From Rhodospirillaceae bacterium (lineage in GTDB: Bacteria; Pseudomonadota; Alphaproteobacteria; Rhodospirillales; Rhodospirillaceae): a DNA stretch of 13,002 nucleotides. The notes beneath the pieces were generated by a model. That model saw only the letters and a list, made by a program, of their open reading frames with translations, did no database searches and was not told the origin of the DNA. Position 1 is the stretch's first letter, and the number at the start of each line of letters is the position of its first letter. This document shows positions 1-6,862 of this stretch, piece by piece. Made by a program: the position numbers and the translations under genes. The stretch lies in NCBI GenBank assembly GCA_002691085.1, contig NZGX01000069.1, positions 6,238 through 19,239 of the forward strand. The letters are read 5' to 3'.

Positions 1-70
1 ATCTCATCTTCTTGCTCATCAGTATGAGGGTTTGATTAAAAAATCTAAATTACGTGGCCGTAAGCGTTGA
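1..70 (+). CDS. secY: Protein translocase subunit SecY, C-terminal end only (partial)
   Basis: This is the last 23 codons of an open frame that enters from the left edge (reading frame from base 2) and stops with TGA at 68-70. The peptide ends in a Tyr-Glu-Gly-Leu-Ile-Lys-Lys-Ser-Lys-Leu-Arg-Gly stretch followed by basic residues, which is the cytoplasmic tail I recognise from alphaproteobacterial SecY, the channel subunit of the Sec translocon. Its position directly before adk and the S13/S11/alpha genes fits the end of the spc ribosomal operon. The stop overlaps the TTG start of adk (TTGA), which suggests translational coupling. The call rests on a short tail plus context; the rest of the gene lies outside the window. 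Confidence 0.85.
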   Translation, partial: SHLLAHQYEGLIKKSKLRGRKR

Positions 71-723
71 AAGTTAAAAGAATTATTCTTATTGGGCCAC
101 CAGGCGGGGGTAAAGGAACACAAGCTAAGCAGCTTGAAGCTGACTATGGTATTACTCAGCTCTCTACGGGTGATATTTTGCGCGAGGCAATAAGTTCTGG
201 TTCAGAGCTTGGTGAAAAAGTAAAGGATACTATTGAGGGTGGTAATTTAGTTTCGGATGAAGTTATGATTGGACTAATTAAAGAGAGACTTTTAGCAAAT
301 GAGAGCAGAAGTGGCTTTATACTTGACGGTTTTCCAAGGACAATTTCTCAGGCTAAGGCTTTAAACGTTTTTCTTGCGGAAAATGAAATGGATTTGGATG
401 CTGTTATAGAAATTAATGTACCTGATGAACTTCTTATTGAGAGAATTACAGGTAGATTCTCCTGCAGTAACTGCGGTCAGGGCTACCATGATACTTTTAA
501 TATGCCAAAAGTAGCAGGTATATGTGATGAATGTGGAGGGACGGATTTTACCAGAAGAAAAGATGATAATGAAGAAACTGTTAAAAATCGTCTTGTAGCT
601 TATAATGAGCAAACTTCACCTTTAATCTCATTTTACAGAAAAATTGGTATTTTGAGCGTAATCGATGGTAATCAGGACATAAAATTAGTAACAAAATGCA
701 TAAAAGAGGTTTTAGATGCATAG
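67..723 (+). CDS. adk: Adenylate kinase (long-LID, zinc-type)
   Basis: Adenylate kinase catalyses ATP + AMP = 2 ADP in the cytoplasm and sets the adenylate energy charge. The 218-residue protein has the P-loop GPPGGGKGT at about residues 10-18, the AMP-site DGFPRT motif at 87-92 and an RRKDD segment at 163-167. Its LID is of the long type and carries four cysteines, C133-x2-C136 and C153-x2-C156, the arrangement that binds a structural zinc in many adenylate kinases. The TTG start at 67 overlaps the secY stop and puts the P-loop at the normal distance from the N-terminus. No ATG, GTG or TTG lies between it and the P-loop, and no clear Shine-Dalgarno precedes it, so coupling to secY translation is likely. 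The secY-adk-rpsM order is typical of alphaproteobacteria. Confidence 0.97.
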   Translation: MKVKRIILIGPPGGGKGTQAKQLEADYGITQLSTGDILREAISSGSELGEKVKDTIEGGNLVSDEVMIGLIKERLLANESRSGFILDGFPRTISQAKALNVFLAENEMDLDAVIEINVPDELLIERITGRFSCSNCGQGYHDTFNMPKVAGICDECGGTDFTRRKDDNEETVKNRLVAYNEQTSPLISFYRKIGILSVIDGNQDIKLVTKCIKEVLDA

Positions 724-730
724 GGATATG

Positions 731-759
731 TTGACACAGAAGCGCTAGAGACATAAAGT
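731..759 (+). promoter_or_regulatory. Candidate sigma70-type promoter upstream of rpsM
   Basis: The 91-bp gap between adk and rpsM holds a perfect TTGACA at 731-736. A 17-bp spacer follows, then TAAAGT at 754-759, which matches 4 of 6 bases of TATAAT. Transcription would start near 766 and leave a leader of roughly 50 nt before the TTG start at 815. This gap is the longest in the block from secY to ATP12, consistent with an internal promoter for the rpsM-rpsK-rpoA-rplQ genes. The -10 match is only moderate, so this is an inference. Confidence 0.55.
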
Positions 760-801
760 CCCACGTTTTATCAACCAATTTTCCTTTAGATTAGAATTTT
801 T

Positions 802-806
802 AGGAG
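802..806 (+). promoter_or_regulatory. Shine-Dalgarno that fixes the TTG start of rpsM
   Basis: AGGAG lies 8 nt upstream of the TTG at 815-817. The next codons read Ala-Arg-Ile-Ala-Gly, the universal N-terminus of ribosomal protein S13, so this strong site confirms that rpsM really starts with TTG. Confidence 0.8.
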
Positions 807-814
807 TAATAGAT

Positions 815-1192
815 TTGGCACGTATTGCAGGCATAAATATCCCTACTGGAAAAAGAACTCCAATAGCCCTTACGTATATATATGGAATAGGTAGAGTTCG
901 TGCATCAAAGATATGTGAAAAAGCAGGCATTGATAAAACTTTGAGGGTTAATCAGCTATCTGATGATGAAATTATGAAAGTAAGGGACATAATAGATAAA
1001 GACTTCATTGTTGAAGGTGATCTTAGAAGAGAAACGTCAATGAATATAAAACGTCTTATGGATTTGGGTTGCTATAAAGGATTAAGGCACAGAAAGGGTT
1101 TACCAGTACATGGGCAAAGAACTCATACAAATGCAAGGACTAGAAAAGGGCCAGCAAAAGCAATTGCTGGTAAAAAGAAGGTTACAAAGTAA
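815..1192 (+). CDS. rpsM: 30S ribosomal protein S13
   Basis: S13 sits in the head of the small ribosomal subunit, contacts P-site tRNA and forms intersubunit bridges with the large subunit. The 125-residue product starts MARIAGINIP and carries the helix-two-turn-helix region (about residues 14-60). The conserved LRHRKGLPVHGQRTHTNART block lies at about 90-110, and the C-terminal tail is Lys-rich. Length is close to the family norm of about 120. The start is TTG, supported by an AGGAG site 8 nt upstream and by the invariant N-terminal sequence. It heads the alpha-operon genes, 12 bp before rpsK, and is probably also served by the candidate promoter at 731-759. Confidence 0.98.
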   Translation: MARIAGINIPTGKRTPIALTYIYGIGRVRASKICEKAGIDKTLRVNQLSDDEIMKVRDIIDKDFIVEGDLRRETSMNIKRLMDLGCYKGLRHRKGLPVHGQRTHTNARTRKGPAKAIAGKKKVTK

Positions 1193-1204
1193 AAGAGATT
1201 TTTA

Positions 1205-1594
1205 ATGGCAAAAACACCTGTAAAAGCAAGAAAAAAAGTAAAAAAGAATATAACCTCGGGAATTGCACACGTAAATTCTACGTTTAATAATACTTTAATT
1301 ACTATTACTGATGTTCAAGGAAATGCAATTTCATGGTCTTCCTCGGGAAGCCAAGGGTTTAAGGGGTCGAGGAAATCTACTCCATATGCTGCACAAGTTG
1401 CTGCAGAAGATGCAGGTAAAAAAGCTATAGAGCATGGTGTAAAGACTCTTTCTGTTCAAGTTAAGGGTCCGGGTAGCGGGAGAGAGTCTGCACTTAGAGC
1501 ATTACAAACCGTTGGATTTACAATTACATCAATTAAAGATGTGACGCCAATACCTCACAACGGTTGCAGGGTTAGAAAGCGAAGAAGGGTCTAA
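1205..1594 (+). CDS. rpsK: 30S ribosomal protein S11
   Basis: S11 is a platform protein of the 30S subunit close to the mRNA exit and the E site. The 129-residue sequence has the typical Lys-rich N-terminus, the GIAHVNSTFNNTLITITD strand region at about residues 19-36, and WSSSGSQGFKGSRKSTPYAA in the middle. It ends in PHNGCRVRKRRRV, the conserved basic C-terminus. The ATG start gives the normal family length. Only a weak purine stretch (AAAAGAGA) precedes it, so ribosomes may carry over from rpsM 12 bp upstream. In E. coli rpsD follows this gene; here rpoA follows directly, the usual alphaproteobacterial arrangement. Confidence 0.98.
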   Translation: MAKTPVKARKKVKKNITSGIAHVNSTFNNTLITITDVQGNAISWSSSGSQGFKGSRKSTPYAAQVAAEDAGKKAIEHGVKTLSVQVKGPGSGRESALRALQTVGFTITSIKDVTPIPHNGCRVRKRRRV

Positions 1595-1615
1595 TTAATT
1601 AATAAATTTTTTTAT

Positions 1616-1637
1616 GGGTACATAATATCTTGTACCT
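1616..1637 (+). repeat. Small inverted repeat (hairpin) between rpsK and rpoA
   Basis: GGGTACA (1616-1622) and TGTACCT (1631-1637) can form a 7-bp stem with one G-U closing pair and an 8-nt loop. It lies in the 72-bp rpsK-rpoA gap, 29 nt before the rpoA start. Only TTC follows it, not a T-tract, so it is not a standard intrinsic terminator. It could be an RNA processing or stability element, or chance in AT-rich DNA. Confidence 0.45.
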
Positions 1638-1666
1638 TTCACCATTTAGAAAAGCGAATGTGAGCC

Positions 1667-2683
1667 ATGATACAGAAGAATTGGCAGGAACTAATTAAAC
1701 CAGCTAACTTAAGCATTAAAGCTAATGAGGAAAATAGTCGTGTTGCCAAAGTTGAAGTTGAGCCTCTTGAGCGGGGCTTTGGTATTACCCTAGGTAACTC
1801 TTTGAGAAGGATATTACTATCTTCACTTCAAGGCGCGGCTGTAACATCTATAAAGATTGATAGTGTTCTCCATGAGTTTTCTTCAATTCCAGGAGTTCAA
1901 GAGGATGTTACTGATTTAATTTTAAATATAAAGCAAATTGCACTATCCCTTCATTCTGAGGATTCAAAAAAAATGCATCTAAGTGCTAGTGGTCCTGGGG
2001 TAATAACAGCTGGTCATATAGAAGCCCCCTCAGATATTGAAATTATGAATCCTAGCTTAGTTATTTGTAACCTTGATGAAGGCACTAAACTAGATATAGA
2101 GATGGAAGTAAGCAGCGGTAAAGGGTATGTGTCTGCTTCTCAAAATAGGAAAACTGATGATGCTCTAGGTGTAATTCCTATTGATGCAATTTTTAGTCCT
2201 GTAAGGAGAGTATCTTGTTCTGTTGATAATACTCGAGTTGGTCAGGTTACTGATTACGACAAATTATCAATGAGGATTGAAACAAATGGTGCAGTCGAGC
2301 CTGAGGATGCATTAGCCCTAGCTGCAAGAATACTCCAAGATCAGTTGCAGCTGTTTATAAATTTTGAAGAGCCAGCGCAAGCCTATAATGAAAGGCCTGA
2401 AGAAGATCTTCCATTTAATAAGAATCTGCTCCGTAAGGTTGATGAGTTAGAATTATCTGTTAGATCGGCTAACTGTCTAAAAAATGATAATATAATTTAT
2501 ATAGGTGATTTGGTTCAGAAGACAGAATCAGAGATGCTTCGTACTCCAAATTTTGGAAGAAAATCCCTAAATGAGATTAAAGAAGTATTGGCACAAATGG
2601 GACTTCACTTAGGAATTGATGTTCCTAATTGGCCTCCTGAAAATATTGAGGATTTAGCAAGAAAAATCGAGGATCCTTTTTAG
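1667..2683 (+). CDS. rpoA: DNA-directed RNA polymerase subunit alpha
   Basis: The alpha subunit dimerises to nucleate RNA polymerase assembly and contacts UP elements and activators through its C-terminal domain. The 338-residue protein begins MIQKNWQELIKP, characteristic of alphaproteobacterial RpoA. The N-terminal assembly domain shows RGFGITLGNSLRRILLSSL at about residues 36-54. The C-terminal domain starts near residue 252 and keeps the DNA-contact set seen in E. coli alpha: R266, N269 and C270 in VRSANCLK, and G297, K299 and S300 in NFGRKSLNEIKE. Length is normal. The start is ATG at 1667 with a weak GTGAG-like site just upstream, after a 72-bp gap containing a small hairpin. rplQ follows after 37 bp. 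Confidence 0.98.
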   Translation: MIQKNWQELIKPANLSIKANEENSRVAKVEVEPLERGFGITLGNSLRRILLSSLQGAAVTSIKIDSVLHEFSSIPGVQEDVTDLILNIKQIALSLHSEDSKKMHLSASGPGVITAGHIEAPSDIEIMNPSLVICNLDEGTKLDIEMEVSSGKGYVSASQNRKTDDALGVIPIDAIFSPVRRVSCSVDNTRVGQVTDYDKLSMRIETNGAVEPEDALALAARILQDQLQLFINFEEPAQAYNERPEEDLPFNKNLLRKVDELELSVRSANCLKNDNIIYIGDLVQKTESEMLRTPNFGRKSLNEIKEVLAQMGLHLGIDVPNWPPENIEDLARKIEDPF

Positions 2684-2720
2684 AGATTCTTGTAAATAAA
2701 AATAATTTTTAAGGTGAATT

Positions 2721-3152
2721 ATGCGTCACAAGCTTAGTGGACGAAAACTTAATAGAACTAGTCAGCACCGAAGAGCGTTATTTGCAAATTTGGCAAATGC
2801 TTTGTTTAAGCACGAACAAATAAAAACAACTTTACCAAAAGCTAAAGATTTACGGTCTTATGCAGAAAAGTTGATTACTCTTGCCAAAAAAGGAGGATTA
2901 CATTCTAAGAGGCTGGCTATGGCCAAGTTAAGAGATGCCAGTGTTGTTTCAAAATTATTCTCTGAAATCGCGGAACGTTATAGTGAAAGATCAGGCGGAT
3001 ATACAAGGGTTATAAAGTCTGGTTATAGATATGGCGATACTGCACCAATGGCAATCATTGAGTTAGTAGATCGTAACAAAGATGCTAAGGGACTGGATTC
3101 TGGTCCAGTGATTGAAAAGAAACCAGACCCTGAGGAAGCCTTAGAAAATTAA
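2721..3152 (+). CDS. rplQ: 50S ribosomal protein L17
   Basis: L17 is a large-subunit protein near the peptide exit tunnel. The 143-residue product opens MRHKLSGRKLNRTSQHRRALFANLANAL and has the diagnostic block around HEQIKTTLPKAKDLRSYAEKLITLAKKG at about residues 31-58. YRYGDTAPMAIIEL follows near 103-116. The core ends at about residue 118, and the remaining 25 residues are a charged tail rich in Lys, Asp and Glu, longer than the E. coli protein, as is common in alphaproteobacteria. The ATG start has AAGGTG 4 nt upstream. It closes the ribosomal part of the operon, and the protease gene begins only 14 bp downstream. Confidence 0.97.
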   Translation: MRHKLSGRKLNRTSQHRRALFANLANALFKHEQIKTTLPKAKDLRSYAEKLITLAKKGGLHSKRLAMAKLRDASVVSKLFSEIAERYSERSGGYTRVIKSGYRYGDTAPMAIIELVDRNKDAKGLDSGPVIEKKPDPEEALEN

Positions 3153-3166
3153 ACTGAGATTAAAAA

Positions 3167-4585
3167 GTGTTGACTAATTTTCACAAAATCAGTTTGTTCT
3201 TATTGTTATTTTTTAGTATTCCCAATTATATTAATTCTCATACAATTACAGAAAATAGCCATTTAGAAAATTATAATCTTACCTTCTCTAAGGTAGTTAA
3301 ACAGACTTCTCCGTCAGTTGTAAATATTTATACAAGTAAATTGATAAAAGAAAGAAGGCCAAACCTTTTTAATGATCCTTTTTTTCAAAGATTTTTTGGA
3401 GGAGGTATTGATGATCTACTTGGCTTGCCTCGTGAGAGGATACAAAACTCATTAGGATCAGGGGTTATTGTCAAAGATGGTGGTATAGTTGTTACAAATA
3501 ATCACGTCATAGACGGTGCTGATAAAATTAAAGTTGTTTTATCTGATAGAAGGGAATTTGATGCATCTATAGTGGGAACTGATAAAAGAACTGATCTTGC
3601 AGTATTAAGAATTATCAACCCGCCAGTTGATTTACCTTCCCTTAAACTGGATAAGTTTAATAAAGTTGATGTTGGAGACTTTGTTTTAGCGATAGGAAAC
3701 CCTTTTGGGGTTGGTCAAACAGTTACAAGTGGAATTGTTTCTGCACTAGCTAGGTCTAATGTTGGAGTATCAGATTTTCGTTCTTTTATTCAAACCGATG
3801 CAGCTATTAATCCTGGAAATTCTGGAGGGGCATTAGTTTCATTATCAGGTATTCTAGTTGGGATTAATACGGCAATATTTTCACAAGATGGTGGAAATGT
3901 GGGAATTGGTTTTGCAATACCTACATCCATGGTAAGCGTTGTGGTTAAAAGTATACTCAAAAATGGAAAAGCGGTTAGAGGTTGGTTTGGTGCAGAAACT
4001 CAAACTATTACTGCCGAGATCGCAGATGCGTTGGGCTTAGAAAAGCCTATAGGTGTAATTGTAAATAAAGTTTACAAAAGGAGTCCGGCAAATAAAGCTA
4101 TGATCAGGCAAGGTGATCTTATAATAGGTGTAAACGAAAATAGTGTTTTAGATTCTAATAATTTAAAATATCTCTTAGCAACCATTGAGATTGGTGAAGA
4201 GACAATGTTAAGGGTAGTTAGAGGCGATGTGGAAATAAATTTATTTATTACCCTACTTCCACCACCAGAGATACCAAAAAGAAATACTAGAGAGATTAAG
4301 CCATCTATTCCACCATTTGGTGGTGCAACAGTTGCAAATATTAATCCAGCACTTGTGGAGGAATTAGGTATCGGTTTTGAAGAAGGTGTAATAATTTTAA
4401 ATGTATTAAGAAGGAGCTTTGCCCGACAAGTAGGTTTAATACCTGGTGATTTGATTGTTAAGGTAAATGGAAGAAATATTAATAAGGTATCAGATCTCTT
4501 AGATATAATATCAGAGCCCTCTTCAAAGTGGATATTTACTTTTAAAAGAAATGGCAAGTTGATCCAGAGGTCTATTAGCCTGTAA
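3167..4585 (+). CDS. Periplasmic serine protease of the HtrA/Deg family with two PDZ domains
   Basis: HtrA/Deg proteases degrade or refold damaged envelope proteins in the periplasm. The 472-residue protein starts with a hydrophobic signal sequence (about residues 8-24). A trypsin-like domain follows with the catalytic triad His113 (in NNHVID), Asp143 (in TDLAVL) and Ser219 (in GNSGGAL). Two PDZ domains lie at about 271-363 and 385-470, so the architecture is that of DegP/DegQ. I chose the GTG at 3167 because a GAG site lies 8 nt upstream; a TTG one codon later is also possible. It begins 14 bp after rplQ, so it is probably cotranscribed with the ribosomal genes. A DegP homologue after rplQ is a recurrent alphaproteobacterial arrangement. 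I leave the symbol blank because degP, degQ and mucD cannot be separated by sequence alone. Confidence 0.95.
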   Translation: MLTNFHKISLFLLLFFSIPNYINSHTITENSHLENYNLTFSKVVKQTSPSVVNIYTSKLIKERRPNLFNDPFFQRFFGGGIDDLLGLPRERIQNSLGSGVIVKDGGIVVTNNHVIDGADKIKVVLSDRREFDASIVGTDKRTDLAVLRIINPPVDLPSLKLDKFNKVDVGDFVLAIGNPFGVGQTVTSGIVSALARSNVGVSDFRSFIQTDAAINPGNSGGALVSLSGILVGINTAIFSQDGGNVGIGFAIPTSMVSVVVKSILKNGKAVRGWFGAETQTITAEIADALGLEKPIGVIVNKVYKRSPANKAMIRQGDLIIGVNENSVLDSNNLKYLLATIEIGEETMLRVVRGDVEINLFITLLPPPEIPKRNTREIKPSIPPFGGATVANINPALVEELGIGFEEGVIILNVLRRSFARQVGLIPGDLIVKVNGRNINKVSDLLDIISEPSSKWIFTFKRNGKLIQRSISL

Positions 4586-4606
4586 ATAATAGTTTTAGGG
4601 AAGTTT

Positions 4607-5575
4607 ATGATTTCTGTGGAAACAAAAGTTGTAACTTATGATGAGAAAAACCTCCGGTTAGATAAGTGGTTTAGGAAACATTATCCATCATTGCCACACA
4701 ATAGATTAGAAAAATTAATCAGGGGTGGAAATATAAGGGTCGATGGCTGTCGTTGTAAGTCAAATCTTCGACTTGAGGAAGGACAGGAAATAAGAATACC
4801 ACCTCTTGCAAATAGAAATATTATAGTAAAAAAAGTAAAAAATACTATTCCTCAGAAAAGATTCATTGATCTAATTTTGAATTCAATTATTTATAAGGAC
4901 GAAAAAATAATTGTATTAAATAAACCTCCTGGTGTTGCTGTGCAGGGAGGATCAAAGCAGAAAGAGCATATAGATGGCATGCTCGATTATTTAAAATTTG
5001 AATATAAAACAAGACCGAAGTTAGTTCATAGAATCGATAAAGCTACTTCGGGAATATTAGTTTTAGGTAGGTTAGAGGATATTACTACTAAATTAACAGA
5101 GGCTTTTAAAAAAAGTTTAATTGAAAAAATTTATTGGGCTATAGTAATCGGAAAACCAGATAAAGATGTTGGTATCATAGACGCATCATTAATAAAACAG
5201 ACGGGTAAGCATTTTGAAAAAATGGAAGTTAATTTTGAGTTAGGCAAAAGAAGTCTAACCGAATTTAGAGTAATATCTGGATTATCAAATAAATTTACAT
5301 GGATAGAATTACGACCTAAAACTGGAAGGACGCATCAGCTGCGGGTTCATTGTTCATATATTGGAACACCAATTCTGGGTGATGGAAAATATGGTGGTAA
5401 ATTAAAAACAATTACAAGCATTAACGGAAATGAATTATTTCTTTTAGCTAGGGGTATAAGGATTAATTTAAATGATATAAATGAGAAAGTATTTTATGCG
5501 CCGCTTCCAAAGCATATGAAAGATGCCTTTGAACACTTAGGCTTTGATGCATCGGAAGGCCATTCGTTTGATTAA
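4607..5575 (+). CDS. 23S rRNA pseudouridine synthase, RluC/RluD family
   Basis: The enzyme isomerises uridine to pseudouridine in large-subunit rRNA. The 322-residue protein has an N-terminal S4 RNA-binding domain (about residues 15-70, including RLDKWFRKH and RLEKLIRGGNIRVDG). The catalytic domain follows. Its motif II, HRIDKATSG at 141-149, carries the catalytic aspartate D144, and RPKTGRTHQLRVH lies at about 236-248. Length agrees with RluC/RluD. The ATG start has a strong AGGGAAG site 3-9 nt upstream. In alphaproteobacteria the copy next to the ATP12 gene is usually called RluC (U955/U2504/U2580 in E. coli numbering). That assignment is from context, so no symbol is given. It follows the protease gene by 21 bp, and its 3' end overlaps the next gene. 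Confidence 0.93.
   Translation: MISVETKVVTYDEKNLRLDKWFRKHYPSLPHNRLEKLIRGGNIRVDGCRCKSNLRLEEGQEIRIPPLANRNIIVKKVKNTIPQKRFIDLILNSIIYKDEKIIVLNKPPGVAVQGGSKQKEHIDGMLDYLKFEYKTRPKLVHRIDKATSGILVLGRLEDITTKLTEAFKKSLIEKIYWAIVIGKPDKDVGIIDASLIKQTGKHFEKMEVNFELGKRSLTEFRVISGLSNKFTWIELRPKTGRTHQLRVHCSYIGTPILGDGKYGGKLKTITSINGNELFLLARGIRINLNDINEKVFYAPLPKHMKDAFEHLGFDASEGHSFD
5554..5559 (+). promoter_or_regulatory. Shine-Dalgarno-like site supporting the TTG start of the ATP12 gene
   Basis: GGAAGG, containing AAGG, lies inside the end of the pseudouridine synthase gene, 8 nt before the TTG at 5568. The more upstream in-frame candidates, TTG 5544 and ATG 5547, have only a three-base AGG at 5539-5541. The site therefore favours the shorter protein. 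Confidence 0.5.
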
Positions 5576-6302
5576 GAAACAAAATATAAATTACTTACTC
5601 AAAAGTAACTCTTTTAACAAGTTTTATGACAATGTATCAATTAAAAATCACCAAAATGAATTTTTAGTTTTCCTCGATGATAACCAGTTAATCTCACCTG
5701 AAAATAACCTTGTTTCATACCCTTCATTTAGTTTAATTAAATCTATTGCTGACGAGTGGATCGTTCAAAAAGATTCGATAAATTTAGAATCTATGCTAAT
5801 GAATAAATTATTTTTTACGGCTTTGGATAAAGTAAAGCCAAATTTATCTATACATATTGATGAACTATTAAATTTTATCGATTTTGACCTTTTATGTTAT
5901 CACGTGAAAGCCCCACATGATTTAAAAAAAATTCAAGAAAAAAAATTCCATCCAATAATATTATGGTTATCTACCGAGTATAGAATAAGCCCAACTATTA
6001 ATCATGAAATAATATCTATTCCTAATAAAGAAGATGTAAAATTGAATTTAAGAGAATTACTGTATTCATTTGATTTCATCGAGTTAACTTTACTACAATT
6101 TTTAATAAATATATTAGGATCAATAATTTTAGGAATTGCCTTTCTTAAAGGTAGATTAAGTGAGAATGAAATAATCAAATTAATTTATTTAGAGGAGGAC
6201 TGGAGAGCTAATTTATCCGGGGATAAAGAAAATTCTTATGATGAAAAGAAAAATATCTTGGCTGACATGAAATTGGTAAAGAAAATAATCAATATAAAGT
6301 AA
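5568..6302 (+). CDS. ATP12-family F1-ATP synthase assembly chaperone
   Basis: ATP12 proteins of mitochondria and alphaproteobacteria bind the F1 alpha subunit and assist assembly of the F1 part of ATP synthase. The 244-residue product shows family landmarks in order: FYDNVSI (about 19-25), SIADEWIVQ (59-67), DLLCYHVKAP (107-116), the hydrophobic GSIILGIAFLKGRLS helix (184-198) and LEEDW (208-212). The sequence is unusually rich in Lys, Asn and Ile but keeps the whole domain. I chose TTG 5568, preceded by GGAAGG at a good distance, because it places the conserved FY motif near residue 20. TTG 5544 or ATG 5547 would add 8 or 7 residues. It overlaps the pseudouridine synthase gene by 8 bp and ends 5 bp from the convergent yciB gene. 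Confidence 0.85.
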   Translation: MIKKQNINYLLKSNSFNKFYDNVSIKNHQNEFLVFLDDNQLISPENNLVSYPSFSLIKSIADEWIVQKDSINLESMLMNKLFFTALDKVKPNLSIHIDELLNFIDFDLLCYHVKAPHDLKKIQEKKFHPIILWLSTEYRISPTINHEIISIPNKEDVKLNLRELLYSFDFIELTLLQFLINILGSIILGIAFLKGRLSENEIIKLIYLEEDWRANLSGDKENSYDEKKNILADMKLVKKIINIK

Positions 6303-6307
6303 TTATG

Positions 6308-6862
6308 TCATTCATAAGTATTATTTTTTTCTATAATATGTCTGGATATTAATAGAAAAAGAATAATAGTAAATAAAAAAGTTATAGGCAAAATGCCAAA
6401 AACTTTGAAGGATACCCAAGTATCTGTGCTAAATATTCTCCATACTACTTCATTTATTACTGCTAGAAACAAGAAGAATATTATCCATGCATTTGTAGCT
6501 ATCCGCCAACCCCTTTCAGTTAGATTTAAAGCAGGTGACAGTAGCATCTTTAAGAAAAATTTCCCTGAGAGGAGACCTAGAAATAATATAAGAGCTAGAG
6601 TTAGATTTATTAAGGTTGGTTTTATCTTAATAAATATTTCATCATTGAAGGCAATAGTCAGGGACCCAAAAAGTAAAATAAAAAATAAAGTTATCACTTG
6701 AGTTCTCGGAATTTTTTTATTGAGAATATAGTAAATGAGCGTAGTTATAGGTGTTGTTGCTACAATTGCTATTGTGGCTGTAATTATTCCACTATTTTTA
6801 TTAACTAGAAAGAATATTAGTAGAGGAAGAAAATCTAGAAAAAAATTCGTTAACTTTTTCAT
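6308..6862 (-). CDS. yciB: Intracellular septation protein A family (YciB/IspZ), inner membrane
   Basis: YciB/IspZ proteins are small polytopic inner-membrane proteins linked to cell-envelope synthesis and septation; their biochemical role is unresolved. The 184-residue protein has about five hydrophobic segments. Family motifs seen are LDFLPLLIFF (9-18), IKIKPT (78-83), LTERGWR (114-120) and NEVVWRIFSTDTWVSFKVFG (137-156). Length is normal. The ATG start at 6862 has AAGG 5 nt upstream on the minus strand. A TTGAAA-17 bp-TATAAA promoter lies about 55 bp upstream on that strand. The gene is convergent with ATP12 (5-bp gap) and divergent from pccB, so it is transcribed alone. The symbol follows family membership. 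Confidence 0.92.
   Translation of the reverse strand: MKKLTNFFLDFLPLLIFFLVNKNSGIITATIAIVATTPITTLIYYILNKKIPRTQVITLFFILLFGSLTIAFNDEIFIKIKPTLINLTLALILFLGLLSGKFFLKMLLSPALNLTERGWRIATNAWIIFFLFLAVINEVVWRIFSTDTWVSFKVFGILPITFLFTIILFLLISRHIIEKNNTYE

Noticed and set aside
4310..4323. CCACCA/TGGTGG hairpin in the protease gene
   Set aside because: It is a by-product of Pro-Pro-Phe-Gly-Gly codons in the linker between the PDZ domains, with a loop of only two to four bases.
4072..4557. A 161-codon minus-strand open frame opposite the protease gene
   Set aside because: It lies entirely inside the well-supported HtrA coding region, shows no recognisable domain and is explained by low stop frequency opposite the PDZ-coding sequence.
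6303..6330. TTATG/CATAA dyad followed by seven T residues after ATP12, as an intrinsic terminator
   Set aside because: The stem is only 5 bp, entirely AT apart from one pair, and is separated from the T-run. It is too weak to call in DNA this AT-rich, although some bidirectional termination is expected at this convergent junction.
6393..6701. A 102-codon plus-strand open frame inside yciB
   Set aside because: It is complementary to the conserved YciB frame, has no family resemblance and has no ribosome binding site.
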